From Bryobacterales bacterium (GTDB lineage Bacteria; Acidobacteriota; Terriglobia; Bryobacterales; UBA6623): 64,000 nt of DNA. Positions 26,150-34,125 of the stretch are shown here, in pieces; position 1 is the stretch's first letter; every line of letters begins with the position of its first letter. The notes under the pieces are model-generated. The model worked only from the letters and a program-made list of their open reading frames with translations. It was not told the DNA's origin and did not search any database. The DNA lies in NCBI GenBank assembly GCA_022824585.1, contig JAJDZN010000081.1, positions 1 to 64,000 on the forward strand. The letters are read 5' to 3'. The position numbers and the translations under genes were made by a program.

Positions 26150-26180
26150 GCTGGCGGAATCCGTTGACACGGTGCGATCG

Positions 26181-27017
26181 ATGGAACTCCGTGTGTTGTT
26201 CGATGGCGGCGCGTTCCTAGAGGGCCCGCGCTGGCGCGAAGACAGGCTGTGGCTCTCGGACATGCACGGCGGTCAGATCATGACCGTGGACATGGACGGC
26301 CAAGTTACGGCCTTCGCCAGGGTGCCGCGGCGCCCGTCCGGCCTTGGCTGGCTGCCCGACGGCCGCATGCTGGCCGTGTCGATGAGCGATCGCAAGGTTC
26401 TGCGCATGGAGTCGGGCGGGTTTGTGGAACATGCGGACCTGAGCGGATTGGCACCGTTCGAATGCAACGACATGGTGGTCGACCGCCAGGGCCGCGCCTA
26501 CGTCGGGCACTTCGGCTTCGACCACTTCTGCCACGCTGACTTCCGGCCCGCAAGCCTGATCGCCGTCGAGACCGACGGATCTGCGCGGGTAGTTGCCGCC
26601 GATCTCAAGTTTCCGAACGGCACCGTCATTTCCGACGACGGCCGCACGCTCATTGTGGGCGAAAGCTACGGCCGTCGCTTGACGGCTTTCGACATCGAGC
26701 GCGACGGCTCCCTCTCGAATCGACGCGTCTGGGCCGATATCGGCATGGCTCCCGACGGCATCTGCCTAGATGCGGAAGGGTGCGTCTGGGTCGCCTCGCC
26801 GACCGATCGGGCGCTGGTGCGCGTGCGCCAAGGCGGGGTCATCGCCAGCCGCGTCGAAGTCGGCCGCAAGGCGATCGCCTGCATGCTCGGCGGTCCCGAC
26901 CGCCGGACCCTGTTCGCGCTCACCTCCGAAACGACCCAGCCCAGCCGGGCCCTAGAACTGCGCAGCGCCCGTGTCGAAACCATTGCCGTCGATGTTCCCG
27001 GAGCGGGCCTGCCTTGA
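26181..27017 (+). CDS. SMP-30/gluconolactonase/LRE family protein
   Basis: The 278-residue six-bladed propeller protein has EGPRWREDRLWLSDMHGG (metal-binding Glu near residue 13), RPSGLGWLPDGRML, the NDMVVDRQGRAYVGHFGFD block (Asn/Asp ligands), KFPNGTVISDDGRTL and APDGICLDAEGCVWVASP (Asp ligand). This is the senescence-marker/gluconolactonase family, which hydrolyses sugar lactones or similar esters. A GTG at 26172 is an alternative start. It lies 31 nt after gcvPB and before lipocalin-like and enolase-superfamily genes. Its role is therefore more likely in sugar-acid or lactone metabolism than in glycine cleavage. Confidence 0.85.
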   Translation: MELRVLFDGGAFLEGPRWREDRLWLSDMHGGQIMTVDMDGQVTAFARVPRRPSGLGWLPDGRMLAVSMSDRKVLRMESGGFVEHADLSGLAPFECNDMVVDRQGRAYVGHFGFDHFCHADFRPASLIAVETDGSARVVAADLKFPNGTVISDDGRTLIVGESYGRRLTAFDIERDGSLSNRRVWADIGMAPDGICLDAEGCVWVASPTDRALVRVRQGGVIASRVEVGRKAIACMLGGPDRRTLFALTSETTQPSRALELRSARVETIAVDVPGAGLP

Positions 27018-27051
27018 CCGAAACGCCGCGACGGGTGGAACGAAACGACCG

Positions 27052-27486
27052 ATGCCGGTGAGCCTTGCGGGAGTCTACCGGCTCGTGGCATGCGAGCTCC
27101 GATGGGAAGACGGACGGGTGGAACTCCCGTATGGCGCAGATCCCGAGGGCTTGCTGGTTTACACCTCCAGCGGGTACGTGACGGGGCATCTGATGCGCCG
27201 CGGCGTGACCAAGTTCCGCACTGGCGCGCGCCAAGCGTCCGCCGAACAGGTCAAGGAGGCCTTCTTGGGCTACCTGGGCTACTACGGAACCTATACGGTG
27301 GACGAAGAAGCCGGCACCGTGACGCACCGCGTTCTCGGGAGTTGGCATCCGAACTGGGTTGGCACCGACCAGGTCCGGCATTTCCGCCTGGAAGGAGAAA
27401 CGCTGGCGATTGAGACGCCGCCGATCGCGTCCGGAAGCGCCTCGTACCGCACGCGCCTCGTTTGGAGACGCTCGGAAGCCACGTAG
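27052..27486 (+). CDS. Lipocalin-like domain protein
   Basis: The 144-residue protein starts MPVSLAGVYRLVACELRWED and contains PEGLLVYTSSGYVTGHLMRR, FLGYLGYYGTYTVDEEAGTV and THRVLGSWHPNWVGTDQVRH. These match the lipocalin-like family often annotated Lipocalin_5, found with hydrolases and dehydratases of secondary or sugar metabolism. It lacks a signal peptide and is presumably cytoplasmic. The start at 27052 follows the SMP-30 gene by 34 nt, suggesting one operon. No specific ligand can be inferred. Confidence 0.72.
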   Translation: MPVSLAGVYRLVACELRWEDGRVELPYGADPEGLLVYTSSGYVTGHLMRRGVTKFRTGARQASAEQVKEAFLGYLGYYGTYTVDEEAGTVTHRVLGSWHPNWVGTDQVRHFRLEGETLAIETPPIASGSASYRTRLVWRRSEAT

Positions 27487-27584
27487 GAGGCTGGGCCGGG
27501 CGGATGCCTATACTGGTCTTGGCCTTGACGGCCCCGCCGGCTTGCAGCCTTGGGGCCTTGACGCGCAAGGCATCACACATAGCG

Positions 27585-28679
27585 ATGAAGATCACGTCCT
27601 TTCAGACCCAAGTGGCCTGCCCGTCGGCGAGCGCCGACCCGGCGATCGAGCCCACCGCCGCGCAAATGGCGAACTTCGTAACGCTCGAGCTGGGGACCGA
27701 CGAAGGCTTGACCGGAATCGGCTACTGCGGCTTTGTCCGGGTTGAGATCCTCAAGGCCCTCCAAGCTACGGTGGACGCGCTGGCGGGCTGGACGCTGGGC
27801 GCCGATCCGTCCGCGGTGGAAGCCATCAGCTCGAAACTGCTGACGATGGGCGGCTTGGGCGCACCGGCCGGGATGGTCACCTCTGCTGCCGCCGCGATCG
27901 ACGTGGCGCTATGGGACATCAAGGGCAAGGCTGCAGGCCAGCCGTTGTTCCGCCTTCTGGGCGGGGAGTCCAACCGGGTCCCCACCTACGCCAGCGGCTA
28001 CCTGTGGCGCAACTACAGCGGCGACCAGCTGGCCGATACGGCGGCCGAACTCATCGAAAAGGGCTTCCGAGGGATGAAATTCCGCATGGGAGACGAGCCG
28101 AGCTTGGAGAACGAAGTCGACCGAATGGATGCGCTGATGTCGGCGGTCAATGACGACATCGACGTGATGGTGGACATCAACCAAGGCTGGACGGTGGACC
28201 AAGCGCTCGCAGCGGGCAGGGCGATGGAGGCCTACGAGCTGACTTGGCTCGAGGATCCGATTCACCATCAGGACTACACCGGCCTGGCACACCTCGCAGA
28301 CAAGCTTTCCCTCCCCATCGCGACGGGCGAATACCACTATGGAGTTCTTCCATTCGGCGAAATGCTGGAGCGCCGGGCAGTGGACATCGTGATGGTCGAC
28401 CTCCTGCGCGCAGGAGGCATCACGCACTGGATGAAGGCGGCGCACGTCGCCGAAGCCTTCAACAAGCCGGTGGTGAGCCATCTGGCGCCGGAAATACTGG
28501 GCCACTGCATCGAGGCCGCTCCCAACGGCACGGTTGCCGAACACATGCCCTGGGCGTTCCCCCTGTTCCAAGAAGTGCCGCAAGTCTCCGCCAGGGACGG
28601 GGCCCTCGTCTTGTCGGAAGAGCCCGGGCTGGGACTGCGGTTCGATCAGGACGCTATTGACCGGATGCAGCCCGAATGA
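27585..28679 (+). CDS. Enolase-superfamily (mandelate racemase/muconate lactonizing-like) enzyme
   Basis: The 364-residue protein has an N-terminal capping domain, then a barrel with all catalytic positions visible. These are metal ligands Asp197 (MVDINQGW), Glu223 (WLEDP) and Glu249 (TGEYHYG), a Lys165-Phe-Arg167 motif on the second strand (MKFRMG), and an Asp272/His299 dyad (SHLAPEI). The His-Asp pair and KxR motif place it near acid-sugar dehydratases or racemases of the mandelate racemase subgroup. The substrate is unknown. The ATG at 27585 is the conserved start. Its stop overlaps the next ATG (ATGA), coupling it to an outer-membrane receptor that may import its substrate. Confidence 0.85.
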   Translation: MKITSFQTQVACPSASADPAIEPTAAQMANFVTLELGTDEGLTGIGYCGFVRVEILKALQATVDALAGWTLGADPSAVEAISSKLLTMGGLGAPAGMVTSAAAAIDVALWDIKGKAAGQPLFRLLGGESNRVPTYASGYLWRNYSGDQLADTAAELIEKGFRGMKFRMGDEPSLENEVDRMDALMSAVNDDIDVMVDINQGWTVDQALAAGRAMEAYELTWLEDPIHHQDYTGLAHLADKLSLPIATGEYHYGVLPFGEMLERRAVDIVMVDLLRAGGITHWMKAAHVAEAFNKPVVSHLAPEILGHCIEAAPNGTVAEHMPWAFPLFQEVPQVSARDGALVLSEEPGLGLRFDQDAIDRMQPE

Positions 28680-31345
28680 CGGAAGGTCGGCCCGCACCCG
28701 GCAGGCGAAAATCTCTGTCAGCAGGCGCCTGGCTAAGAGCGGTCTCGGCAGCCTTGGTGTTCGCCGTAGCCATCGCGGCTCAAGAGCCGGCGGAAGAGGT
28801 CGAACCAGAATCCGACGCCGATGCGGGAACCGAAGAGTCGGGAGCGGCCGCGGGGCGCACGGCACTGAACCTGCTGGGCGAAGTGGATGCCGGCGGGGGC
28901 GAAGGGCGGCGCAACGAGAACGTCCGAATCACATTGATCGATAACAATGTCCTCCGCGAGCTGACGACTCGGATGGGAACCACCGCCGTCGTCCCGGTCG
29001 ATGTGCGCATCGATCAGCGCTACTTCGCCGCCGAGTTCGGCCAGCCTCCGAAGCGCCTGCGGCAGGCGGTGCTAGCACCGGTTGCGCGGGCCCACGGCAC
29101 CCTTCGCTGGATGCATCAGACCAGCGTCACGAGCGCGCGCTCGTTTTTCCAAGCGGGCGGCGTTCGGCCGGCCCATGACAATTCGTACGGGTTCACGGTC
29201 GGCCTGGCGGCCTGGCGCGGCGCGTCCCTCATGCTTGACGGCAGCCAGGTGCGCTCCCGCGGCAACGTAAACGGCAACGTGCTCGTGCCCGCGCCGGACG
29301 AGCGCACGCCGCTGGCGACGGACCCGGCGCGCCGCGCGTACGTGCAGCGCCTGCTGGACGCCTACCCCAACGAACTGCCGAATCGAACCGACATCAACCC
29401 GCGCGCGCTGAACACCAACGACATACAAGCCATCAACAACGACCGGGGCTCGGTGCGATTGCGGCAAGCCATCCGCGAAGACGACGAACTGGTCCTGAAC
29501 TACAGCCATACCGGGCAGAAGGTTGACGCATTCCAGCTGGTCGGCGGTCAGAATCCCGACACCACCACCAAGAACCATGTCGCCGCGGCGACGTGGAACC
29601 GAACTTGGTCGCCGGCGACGACCACCAGCCTGACGGCGGCCTTCGAGCGGGTGGGCAGCCTGCTCGTTCCCGAAGAATCGTCCGTGGGGCCGCTGGTGCT
29701 GACGGGCTTCGTGGTCGAGTTCCTCGGCCCCAGCTCGAACATACCCATCGACCGGGCCCTGAACCGCTTCACCTACGCCGCGAGGGCCGAGCATCTCGCC
29801 GGAAATCACAAGTGGACGGTCGGAGCAGAGCTGACCCGCCGGCAAGTCAACGGATCGGAAGCTGAGAGCCACCGCGGGCTGTTCTTCTTCCGCAACGACT
29901 TCGGGCGCGACGCAATTACCAACATCCGCCTAGGCACTCCCAGCGTGTACCGCGTTGCCGTCGGCAGCATCCATCGCGGATTCCGCAACTGGGCCATGCA
30001 GTACTACGTCGGCAACGAATGGAAAGCCGCCAAGGCGCTCACGTTCAACATCGGGCTGCGCTTCGAACCGGTCACCGCGCCGACCGAGGTGCAAGGCTTG
30101 ACTGAGATCCCGTACGACTGCGACTGCAACAACTTCGCGCCGAGGTTCGGCTTCGCCTACGATCTGGGTCGCCGTGCCGGGGTGTTGCGGGGATCTTACG
30201 GGATCCACTATGGCCAGATCTTCGACGTCACGTACGGGCAGTCGCGCTTCAGTCCGCCGCAAAACCTCAACATCGCGGTGCAGGTCCCGGACCTAGTGGA
30301 ACCCCTGAATCGACTCAGGCCCGGCGACCTCAACCCCAACGCGCGGTCAACCGTCTTCCGGATGGATCCTGAACTGGCCACCCCGTACTCGCACCAATAC
30401 GGACTGGACTGGCAGATTCCGCTCGGCCGCGACTGGACCCTGAGCCTAGGGTACGTGGGCAGCCGGACGCACAAGCTGCTGACGCTGTGGTATACCAATC
30501 GCGCCCAGCCGGTGCCCGGCATACCCCAGACCACGCGCACCGTCAACCGACGGCGGCCCGACCTGCGCTTTTTCGACAACCGGTTGGGCCTGAACGGCTC
30601 GAGAGCGTTCTTCGACGCGGGAAAAGCCACGCTACGCATTCCTGACTGGAAGGGGTTCACGCTCGACGCCTCGTATTGGTGGAGCAAGGCGATCGATCTC
30701 GGGAACGACTTCTCCAATACCGCGTCAGGGCGCTCCGGCAGGCTGGGGCGCAGCCAGTCGGAATTTAATTCGCATGCAGAAATGCGAGCCGTGAGCTCGT
30801 TCGATCAGCCGCACGCCATGCTGATCCGGTCGCAGTGGCGCGCACCTGCCCTGCCAGGTCCGCTGGAAGCCGTGCTTGGCGGCTGGCAGCTGAGCGCGGT
30901 GGTGCTGGCCAAGTCAGGCACTCCGTTCAACGTCATCGCTGGCTCCGACGGGGAGGGTTTCGGGAATGTCGACGGCTCGCCAGGAGATCGTCCGAACCTG
31001 CTGGATCCGGCCATCCTGGGTCGCTCGGCGGACGATCCAGACACATCCGCAGGCCAATTGCCAAAGGCAGCGTTTGAATTCATCCAGCCGTTCGACACGG
31101 CAGGCGACCTAGGGCGCAACGTGTTCCGGAAGGACGGAATCTTCAACGTCAACCTCGCCATTTCAAAGGAATGGGCTCTCCCGGGCGACGCCAGCCTCCT
31201 ATTTCGGGCCGAGAGCCTGAACCTGCTCAACCACCCGCAGTTCGCCGAGCCTGGAAGGGAGCTGACATCGCCAAACTTCGGCCAGATCACCAATACCCTC
31301 AACGACGGCAGGGCCTTCAAGTTCGGCTTGGAACTGTCCTTCTGA
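28676..31345 (+). CDS. TonB-dependent-receptor-like outer membrane beta-barrel (Oar-like)
   Basis: The 889-residue protein has a signal sequence (residues about 14-36), then an acidic linker. An ALNLLGEVDAGGGEGRRNEN / VRITLIDNN segment follows, and then a long region of alternating strands with RSFFQAGGVRPAHDNSYGF, NGNVLVPAPDERTPLATDP, VDAFQLVGGQNPDTTTKNH, FNIGLRF and a C-terminal strand ending in Phe (KFGLELSF), as outer-membrane barrels require. I see no carboxypeptidase-regulatory domain and no clear plug at the N-terminus, which full Oar-like receptors have. It overlaps the enolase-superfamily gene (ATGA), suggesting it handles the same nutrient. Confidence 0.8.
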   Translation: MTEGRPAPGRRKSLSAGAWLRAVSAALVFAVAIAAQEPAEEVEPESDADAGTEESGAAAGRTALNLLGEVDAGGGEGRRNENVRITLIDNNVLRELTTRMGTTAVVPVDVRIDQRYFAAEFGQPPKRLRQAVLAPVARAHGTLRWMHQTSVTSARSFFQAGGVRPAHDNSYGFTVGLAAWRGASLMLDGSQVRSRGNVNGNVLVPAPDERTPLATDPARRAYVQRLLDAYPNELPNRTDINPRALNTNDIQAINNDRGSVRLRQAIREDDELVLNYSHTGQKVDAFQLVGGQNPDTTTKNHVAAATWNRTWSPATTTSLTAAFERVGSLLVPEESSVGPLVLTGFVVEFLGPSSNIPIDRALNRFTYAARAEHLAGNHKWTVGAELTRRQVNGSEAESHRGLFFFRNDFGRDAITNIRLGTPSVYRVAVGSIHRGFRNWAMQYYVGNEWKAAKALTFNIGLRFEPVTAPTEVQGLTEIPYDCDCNNFAPRFGFAYDLGRRAGVLRGSYGIHYGQIFDVTYGQSRFSPPQNLNIAVQVPDLVEPLNRLRPGDLNPNARSTVFRMDPELATPYSHQYGLDWQIPLGRDWTLSLGYVGSRTHKLLTLWYTNRAQPVPGIPQTTRTVNRRRPDLRFFDNRLGLNGSRAFFDAGKATLRIPDWKGFTLDASYWWSKAIDLGNDFSNTASGRSGRLGRSQSEFNSHAEMRAVSSFDQPHAMLIRSQWRAPALPGPLEAVLGGWQLSAVVLAKSGTPFNVIAGSDGEGFGNVDGSPGDRPNLLDPAILGRSADDPDTSAGQLPKAAFEFIQPFDTAGDLGRNVFRKDGIFNVNLAISKEWALPGDASLLFRAESLNLLNHPQFAEPGRELTSPNFGQITNTLNDGRAFKFGLELSF

Positions 31346-31351
31346 GGGGCG

Positions 31352-31367
31352 GGCGGGCGTTCCCGCC
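31352..31367 (+). terminator. GC hairpin after the receptor gene
   Basis: GGCGGG-CGTT-CCCGCC forms a perfect 6-bp stem with a 4-nt loop, 7 nt after the receptor stop. There is no U tract, so it may be a weak terminator or an RNA-stabilising stem. Confidence 0.35.
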
Positions 31368-31401
31368 AAGGGGGAGGCGGCCATCTTGTAGCGATGTGAG
31401 A

Positions 31402-31407
31402 TATACT
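31402..31407 (+). promoter_or_regulatory. -10-like TATACT, leaderless geometry, higB
   Basis: TATACT ends 7 nt before the TTG start of the toxin gene, with no Shine-Dalgarno in between. This supports both the promoter and the TTG. Confidence 0.5.
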
Positions 31408-31414
31408 TGTTCTA

Positions 31415-31696
31415 TTGGCGATACGGAATATCCGGCACGGAGGCTTGCGTCGGCTGTTCGAACACGGAGACAGGACCAAGCTGCATCCGGCACACGTGAA
31501 CCGGATCCGGGATATCCTGCTAGCCTTGGACGGAGCAGACGCCCTAGGCGAGTTATCCGAACCTTTCTACCGGCTACATCCTCTCAAGGGGGATCGCAAG
31601 GGCCAGTGGGCCGTGAACGTGTCGCGAATGTGGCGGATCGTGTTCCGCGTTGAGGGTGACGACGTGCTGGATGTTGACCTGACGGACTATCACTAA
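31415..31696 (+). CDS. higB: HigB-type toxin (RelE/ParE superfamily)
   Basis: The 93-residue protein reads AIRNIRHGGLRRLFEHGDRT near the start, then LHPAHVNRIRDILLALD, YRLHPLKGDRKGQWAVNVS and MWRIVFRVEGDDVLDVDLTD, ending YH. This is the full-length HigB toxin pattern, with Lys/Arg and the terminal His typical of these ribosome-dependent mRNA interferases. The TTG start fits the family N-terminus and has TATACT 7 nt upstream. It is followed after 10 nt by the HigA antitoxin gene, the toxin-first order usual for hig. It looks functional. Confidence 0.92.
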   Translation: MAIRNIRHGGLRRLFEHGDRTKLHPAHVNRIRDILLALDGADALGELSEPFYRLHPLKGDRKGQWAVNVSRMWRIVFRVEGDDVLDVDLTDYH

Positions 31697-31706
31697 GGAG
31701 GGCATC

Positions 31707-32069
31707 ATGAGCGAAGGCAAGGGCAGCGTGGGATACGACGCTTGGCTGCGGCGCCACCCGTCGCATCCGGGACGGCACATCTATCACGGCTGCATGGAGG
31801 ACCCGCTGGGAGAGAGCAGCCTGACGGTCAGCGAGGCGGCGCACAAGCTCGGTGTGTCGCGGGTAGCGCTTTCGCGCGTGCTCAACGGGCGGGCAGGCAT
31901 CTCGGTGTCGCTGGCCCTTAAGCTGGAAGCGGCAGGCTGGGGCACCGCCGACATGTGGCTGCGGCGGCAAGCCCAGTTTGACTTGGCGCGGGAGCGGAAC
32001 CGCCTCGGACAATGGCCCGGCAGGGTGTCTGACCCGGAGGATACCGAGATCGCGGCTGAGGCCGCCTGA
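31707..32069 (+). CDS. higA: HigA-family antitoxin (HTH)
   Basis: This is a 120-residue protein, preceded by AAGGAGG. A helix-turn-helix core (SLTVSEAAHKLGVSRVALSR, then VLNGRAGISVSLALKLEAAG) is followed by the TADMWLRRQAQFDLAR helix characteristic of HigA/VapI antitoxins. Its N-terminal extension of about 30 residues is longer than in many HigA proteins. It binds and neutralises HigB and, in the family, represses the operon through the HTH. An Mrr-type remnant begins 34 nt downstream. Confidence 0.9.
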   Translation: MSEGKGSVGYDAWLRRHPSHPGRHIYHGCMEDPLGESSLTVSEAAHKLGVSRVALSRVLNGRAGISVSLALKLEAAGWGTADMWLRRQAQFDLARERNRLGQWPGRVSDPEDTEIAAEAA

Positions 32070-32103
32070 GGGAGTTTCACACTTCGCTTCCGAGGAGACC
32101 AAC

Positions 32104-32253
32104 GTGGCGATTCCGGCCATTCAGTCCATGATGGCCCCGCTACTCGAGCTGGCGGGGGACGGCCATGCCCATCGGCTTCGCGATGCGGTCGATCTACTGT
32201 CTGATCGCCCTGGTCACAAGGATGGACGAGACGCGCACGTCGGCGAATCTTGA
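32104..32253 (+). pseudogene. Remnant of an Mrr-type restriction endonuclease N-terminus
   Basis: GTG at 32104 opens a 49-codon frame: MAIPAIQSMMAPLLELAGDG, then HAHRLRDAVDLLSDRPGHK. It is recalled as similar to the Mrr_N winged-helix domain, whose members typically begin with an AIPDFQ-type motif followed by a hydrophobic helix, a DG turn and an H-x-LR-x-A-x-E/D block. After about 36 residues the similarity stops and the frame ends. The Mrr catalytic domain is absent from the following 160 nt. I read it as the decayed start of a type IV restriction gene left beside higBA. Confidence 0.6.
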
Positions 32254-32417
32254 TTAGCATCCCTTGCCGGGTGAAGCAATCCTGCGCGGGCTTGCGTGCA
32301 GCTGCAGGCGATGGTCCGTGTGACACAAGCAGCGGGGGTGCCTTAGCGACGCTCGAACCTATGCCTGCGTCGACCGTGACGAGGTGCTAGGGTGCCGCGA
32401 TAGCATGGGGGAGGGCT

Positions 32418-33275
32418 ATGAGACTCTGTACGTTCGAATACGCTGGAGCGACTGAGGCGGGCATTCTCAAGGACGGCAAAATCTTGCCGGTCAGTCAACT
32501 CAACAGCAAACGAGGGGCAAACTTCCCTCTGACGCTGCTCCCATTGATCCAGTCCGACGCGGCACCAGCCCTGAGAGCGCTGGCACAAGGCGTGGAAGCG
32601 GAGATCCCGCTGCAGGACGTTCGCCTGCGCATCCCATACGCAAACCCCGGAAAGGTATGGTGCATCGGCCTCAACTACCGCTCGCACGCCGAGGACCTGA
32701 GCGAGGTCCAGCCGGAGGAGCCCGGCAGTTTCATGAAGCCGTCCTCCTCGTTTTTCGAGCCCGGCGGCGCGATCGAGCTGCCGCCCGAAGACCTCACGTC
32801 CGACGTCGACGCCGAGGGGGAGCTAGCGTTGGTGTTCAGCAAGCGCTGCCGGGACGTGCCCCTCGAAGAGGTGCCCAGTGTGCTATTCGGCTATACCACC
32901 ACGCTCGACATGACCGCGCTAGATATTCTGGCCCGCAACACCCGCTATCTGCAACGCTCCAAGAGCTTCGACACGTTCTTTTCCTTCGGACCGGTCATCG
33001 TCACCGCGGACGAGATCGACGATGTCAACGCGCTCGAGGTGCAGACCATCCACAATTCGGAGGTGTTCTCGCGAGACTTCGTCTCGAACATGCGGCACCG
33101 GCCGTTCAATCTAGCGGCCTTCCACTCCCGGGTGATGACCTTCGAGCCGGGAGACATTCTCTCCACGGGCTGCCCGAAGGGCGCGCGGATCAAGCCCGGC
33201 GACACTGTGGAGGCCCGCATCGAGGGCGTGGGGCAACTGCGCGCACGAGTCGCACGGCGCCAGACGGCGGGCTAG
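32418..33275 (+). CDS. Fumarylacetoacetate hydrolase family protein
   Basis: The 285-residue protein has a short N-terminal domain (RLCTFEYAGATEAGIL) and the FAH core: KVWCIGLNYRSHAEDLSEVQ, FMKPSSSF, then metal ligands in DAEGELALVFSK (Glu pair) and LDMTALDIL (Asp). GDILSTGCPKGA and KPGDTVEARIEGVG close the fold. The family covers hydrolases, hydratase-like and decarboxylase enzymes acting on beta-keto or 2-keto acids in catabolic pathways. The ATG at 32418 has a strong GGGAGGG upstream. It stands alone between the Mrr remnant and a convergent DUF1080 gene, so the pathway is unknown. Confidence 0.87.
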   Translation: MRLCTFEYAGATEAGILKDGKILPVSQLNSKRGANFPLTLLPLIQSDAAPALRALAQGVEAEIPLQDVRLRIPYANPGKVWCIGLNYRSHAEDLSEVQPEEPGSFMKPSSSFFEPGGAIELPPEDLTSDVDAEGELALVFSKRCRDVPLEEVPSVLFGYTTTLDMTALDILARNTRYLQRSKSFDTFFSFGPVIVTADEIDDVNALEVQTIHNSEVFSRDFVSNMRHRPFNLAAFHSRVMTFEPGDILSTGCPKGARIKPGDTVEARIEGVGQLRARVARRQTAG

Positions 33276-33299
33276 CCAGCGCCGGACACGGCGTCAGCC

Positions 33300-33932
33300 T
33301 CAAAGAGGCCGAACGCTGACCTCGCGGAAGCGCACGACCGACTTCTCGTCGTGGTTCTGCAGGCCGATGTAGCCCGAGTCCGGGCGCGGGCCCCGCTGGG
33401 GCTCGAACCATCTCTTGCGCTCCGGCACTTCCTGGGTGCCGTCAAACTCGTTGACCACCCGGCCGTTGACCGAGATCCTCGTAACCTGCCCGTCAAGCGC
33501 GATCTCCATCGTGTTCCAGCCATCCTCGCTGGCTGGAAACTCGGCCGCCGGGGAAAGTGAGTAGATCGAGCCGGTGCGGTGAAACTCGTCGGCGGTGTCT
33601 GCGATTTGCACTTCGTAGCCCTTGTGCACGGCGAACCACGGGTCATGGGGTTTCTCCGGCGCGCGGAGGAACACTCCGGCATTCGACTCGGGAGTGTCCG
33701 GCTTATAGACAACGCGCAGCACGGCGTTGCCGATCTCTTTGCCGTCGTAGACCAGCAGTCCCATGCCCCCGGAGGTCTTCAGCGCGCCGTCTTCGACCAC
33801 GAACTCCCCCCGTCCGACGTGACGCCAACCGCTGAGGTCGGCGCCGTTGAACAGCTGCTCGGACGGCGGTTCCGGCGTGCCGCACGCAATGAACGAGGCT
33901 AGGGCAAGCGTTGCGAAAGTCGGTCTCAACAT
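33300..33932 (-). CDS. DUF1080 (3-keto-disaccharide hydrolase) lipoprotein
   Basis: The 210-residue protein has a short signal peptide with a lipobox-like end (LALASFIAC, Cys at residue 17), so it is probably a lipoprotein. The DUF1080 jelly-roll domain shows LFNGADLSGW, EFVVEDGALKTSGGMGLLVY, SNAGVFLRAPEKPHDP, KGYEVQIAD, NTMEIALDGQVTRISVNGR and a final GYIGLQNHDEKSVVRFREVS. The family is a concanavalin-like fold, and characterised members act on 3-keto-glycosides. The start at 33932 is supported by TATCCT 7 nt upstream. An open frame extends further upstream, but with no conservation. Confidence 0.87.
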   Translation of the reverse strand: MLRPTFATLALASFIACGTPEPPSEQLFNGADLSGWRHVGRGEFVVEDGALKTSGGMGLLVYDGKEIGNAVLRVVYKPDTPESNAGVFLRAPEKPHDPWFAVHKGYEVQIADTADEFHRTGSIYSLSPAAEFPASEDGWNTMEIALDGQVTRISVNGRVVNEFDGTQEVPERKRWFEPQRGPRPDSGYIGLQNHDEKSVVRFREVSVRPL

Positions 33933-33939
33933 GGTCACT

Positions 33940-33945
33940 AGGATA
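33940..33945 (-). promoter_or_regulatory. -10-like TATCCT, leaderless geometry, DUF1080 gene
   Basis: Minus-strand TATCCT lies exactly 7 nt before the ATG at 33932. The spacer AGTGACC has no ribosome-binding match. Confidence 0.42.
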
Positions 33946-34111
33946 CCGATGCCGGTCACGAATGACCTCATCGTATCCCTCGGCGCACCAAAGATGCTCA
34001 GGACAGGCCGCACAAGGCGGCTCAACTGCCGGAACCGTCGCTATCCGACAAGCACTGTACGCCTCGGCAAAGCGTCTCGGAGCCAATCAAGAGGCCATCC
34101 GGTCGCGCTGT

Positions 34112-34117
34112 TAGCCT
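34112..34117 (+). promoter_or_regulatory. -10-like TAGCCT, leaderless geometry, amidase
   Basis: TAGCCT lies 8 nt before the ATG at 34126. There is no Shine-Dalgarno match in the gap. Confidence 0.35.
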
Positions 34118-34125
34118 GTGAGTCT

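Noticed and set aside
33847-34125. N-terminal extension of the amidase reading frame
   Set aside because: It overlaps the DUF1080 signal region on the other strand, lacks conservation, and the family N-terminus starts at 34126.
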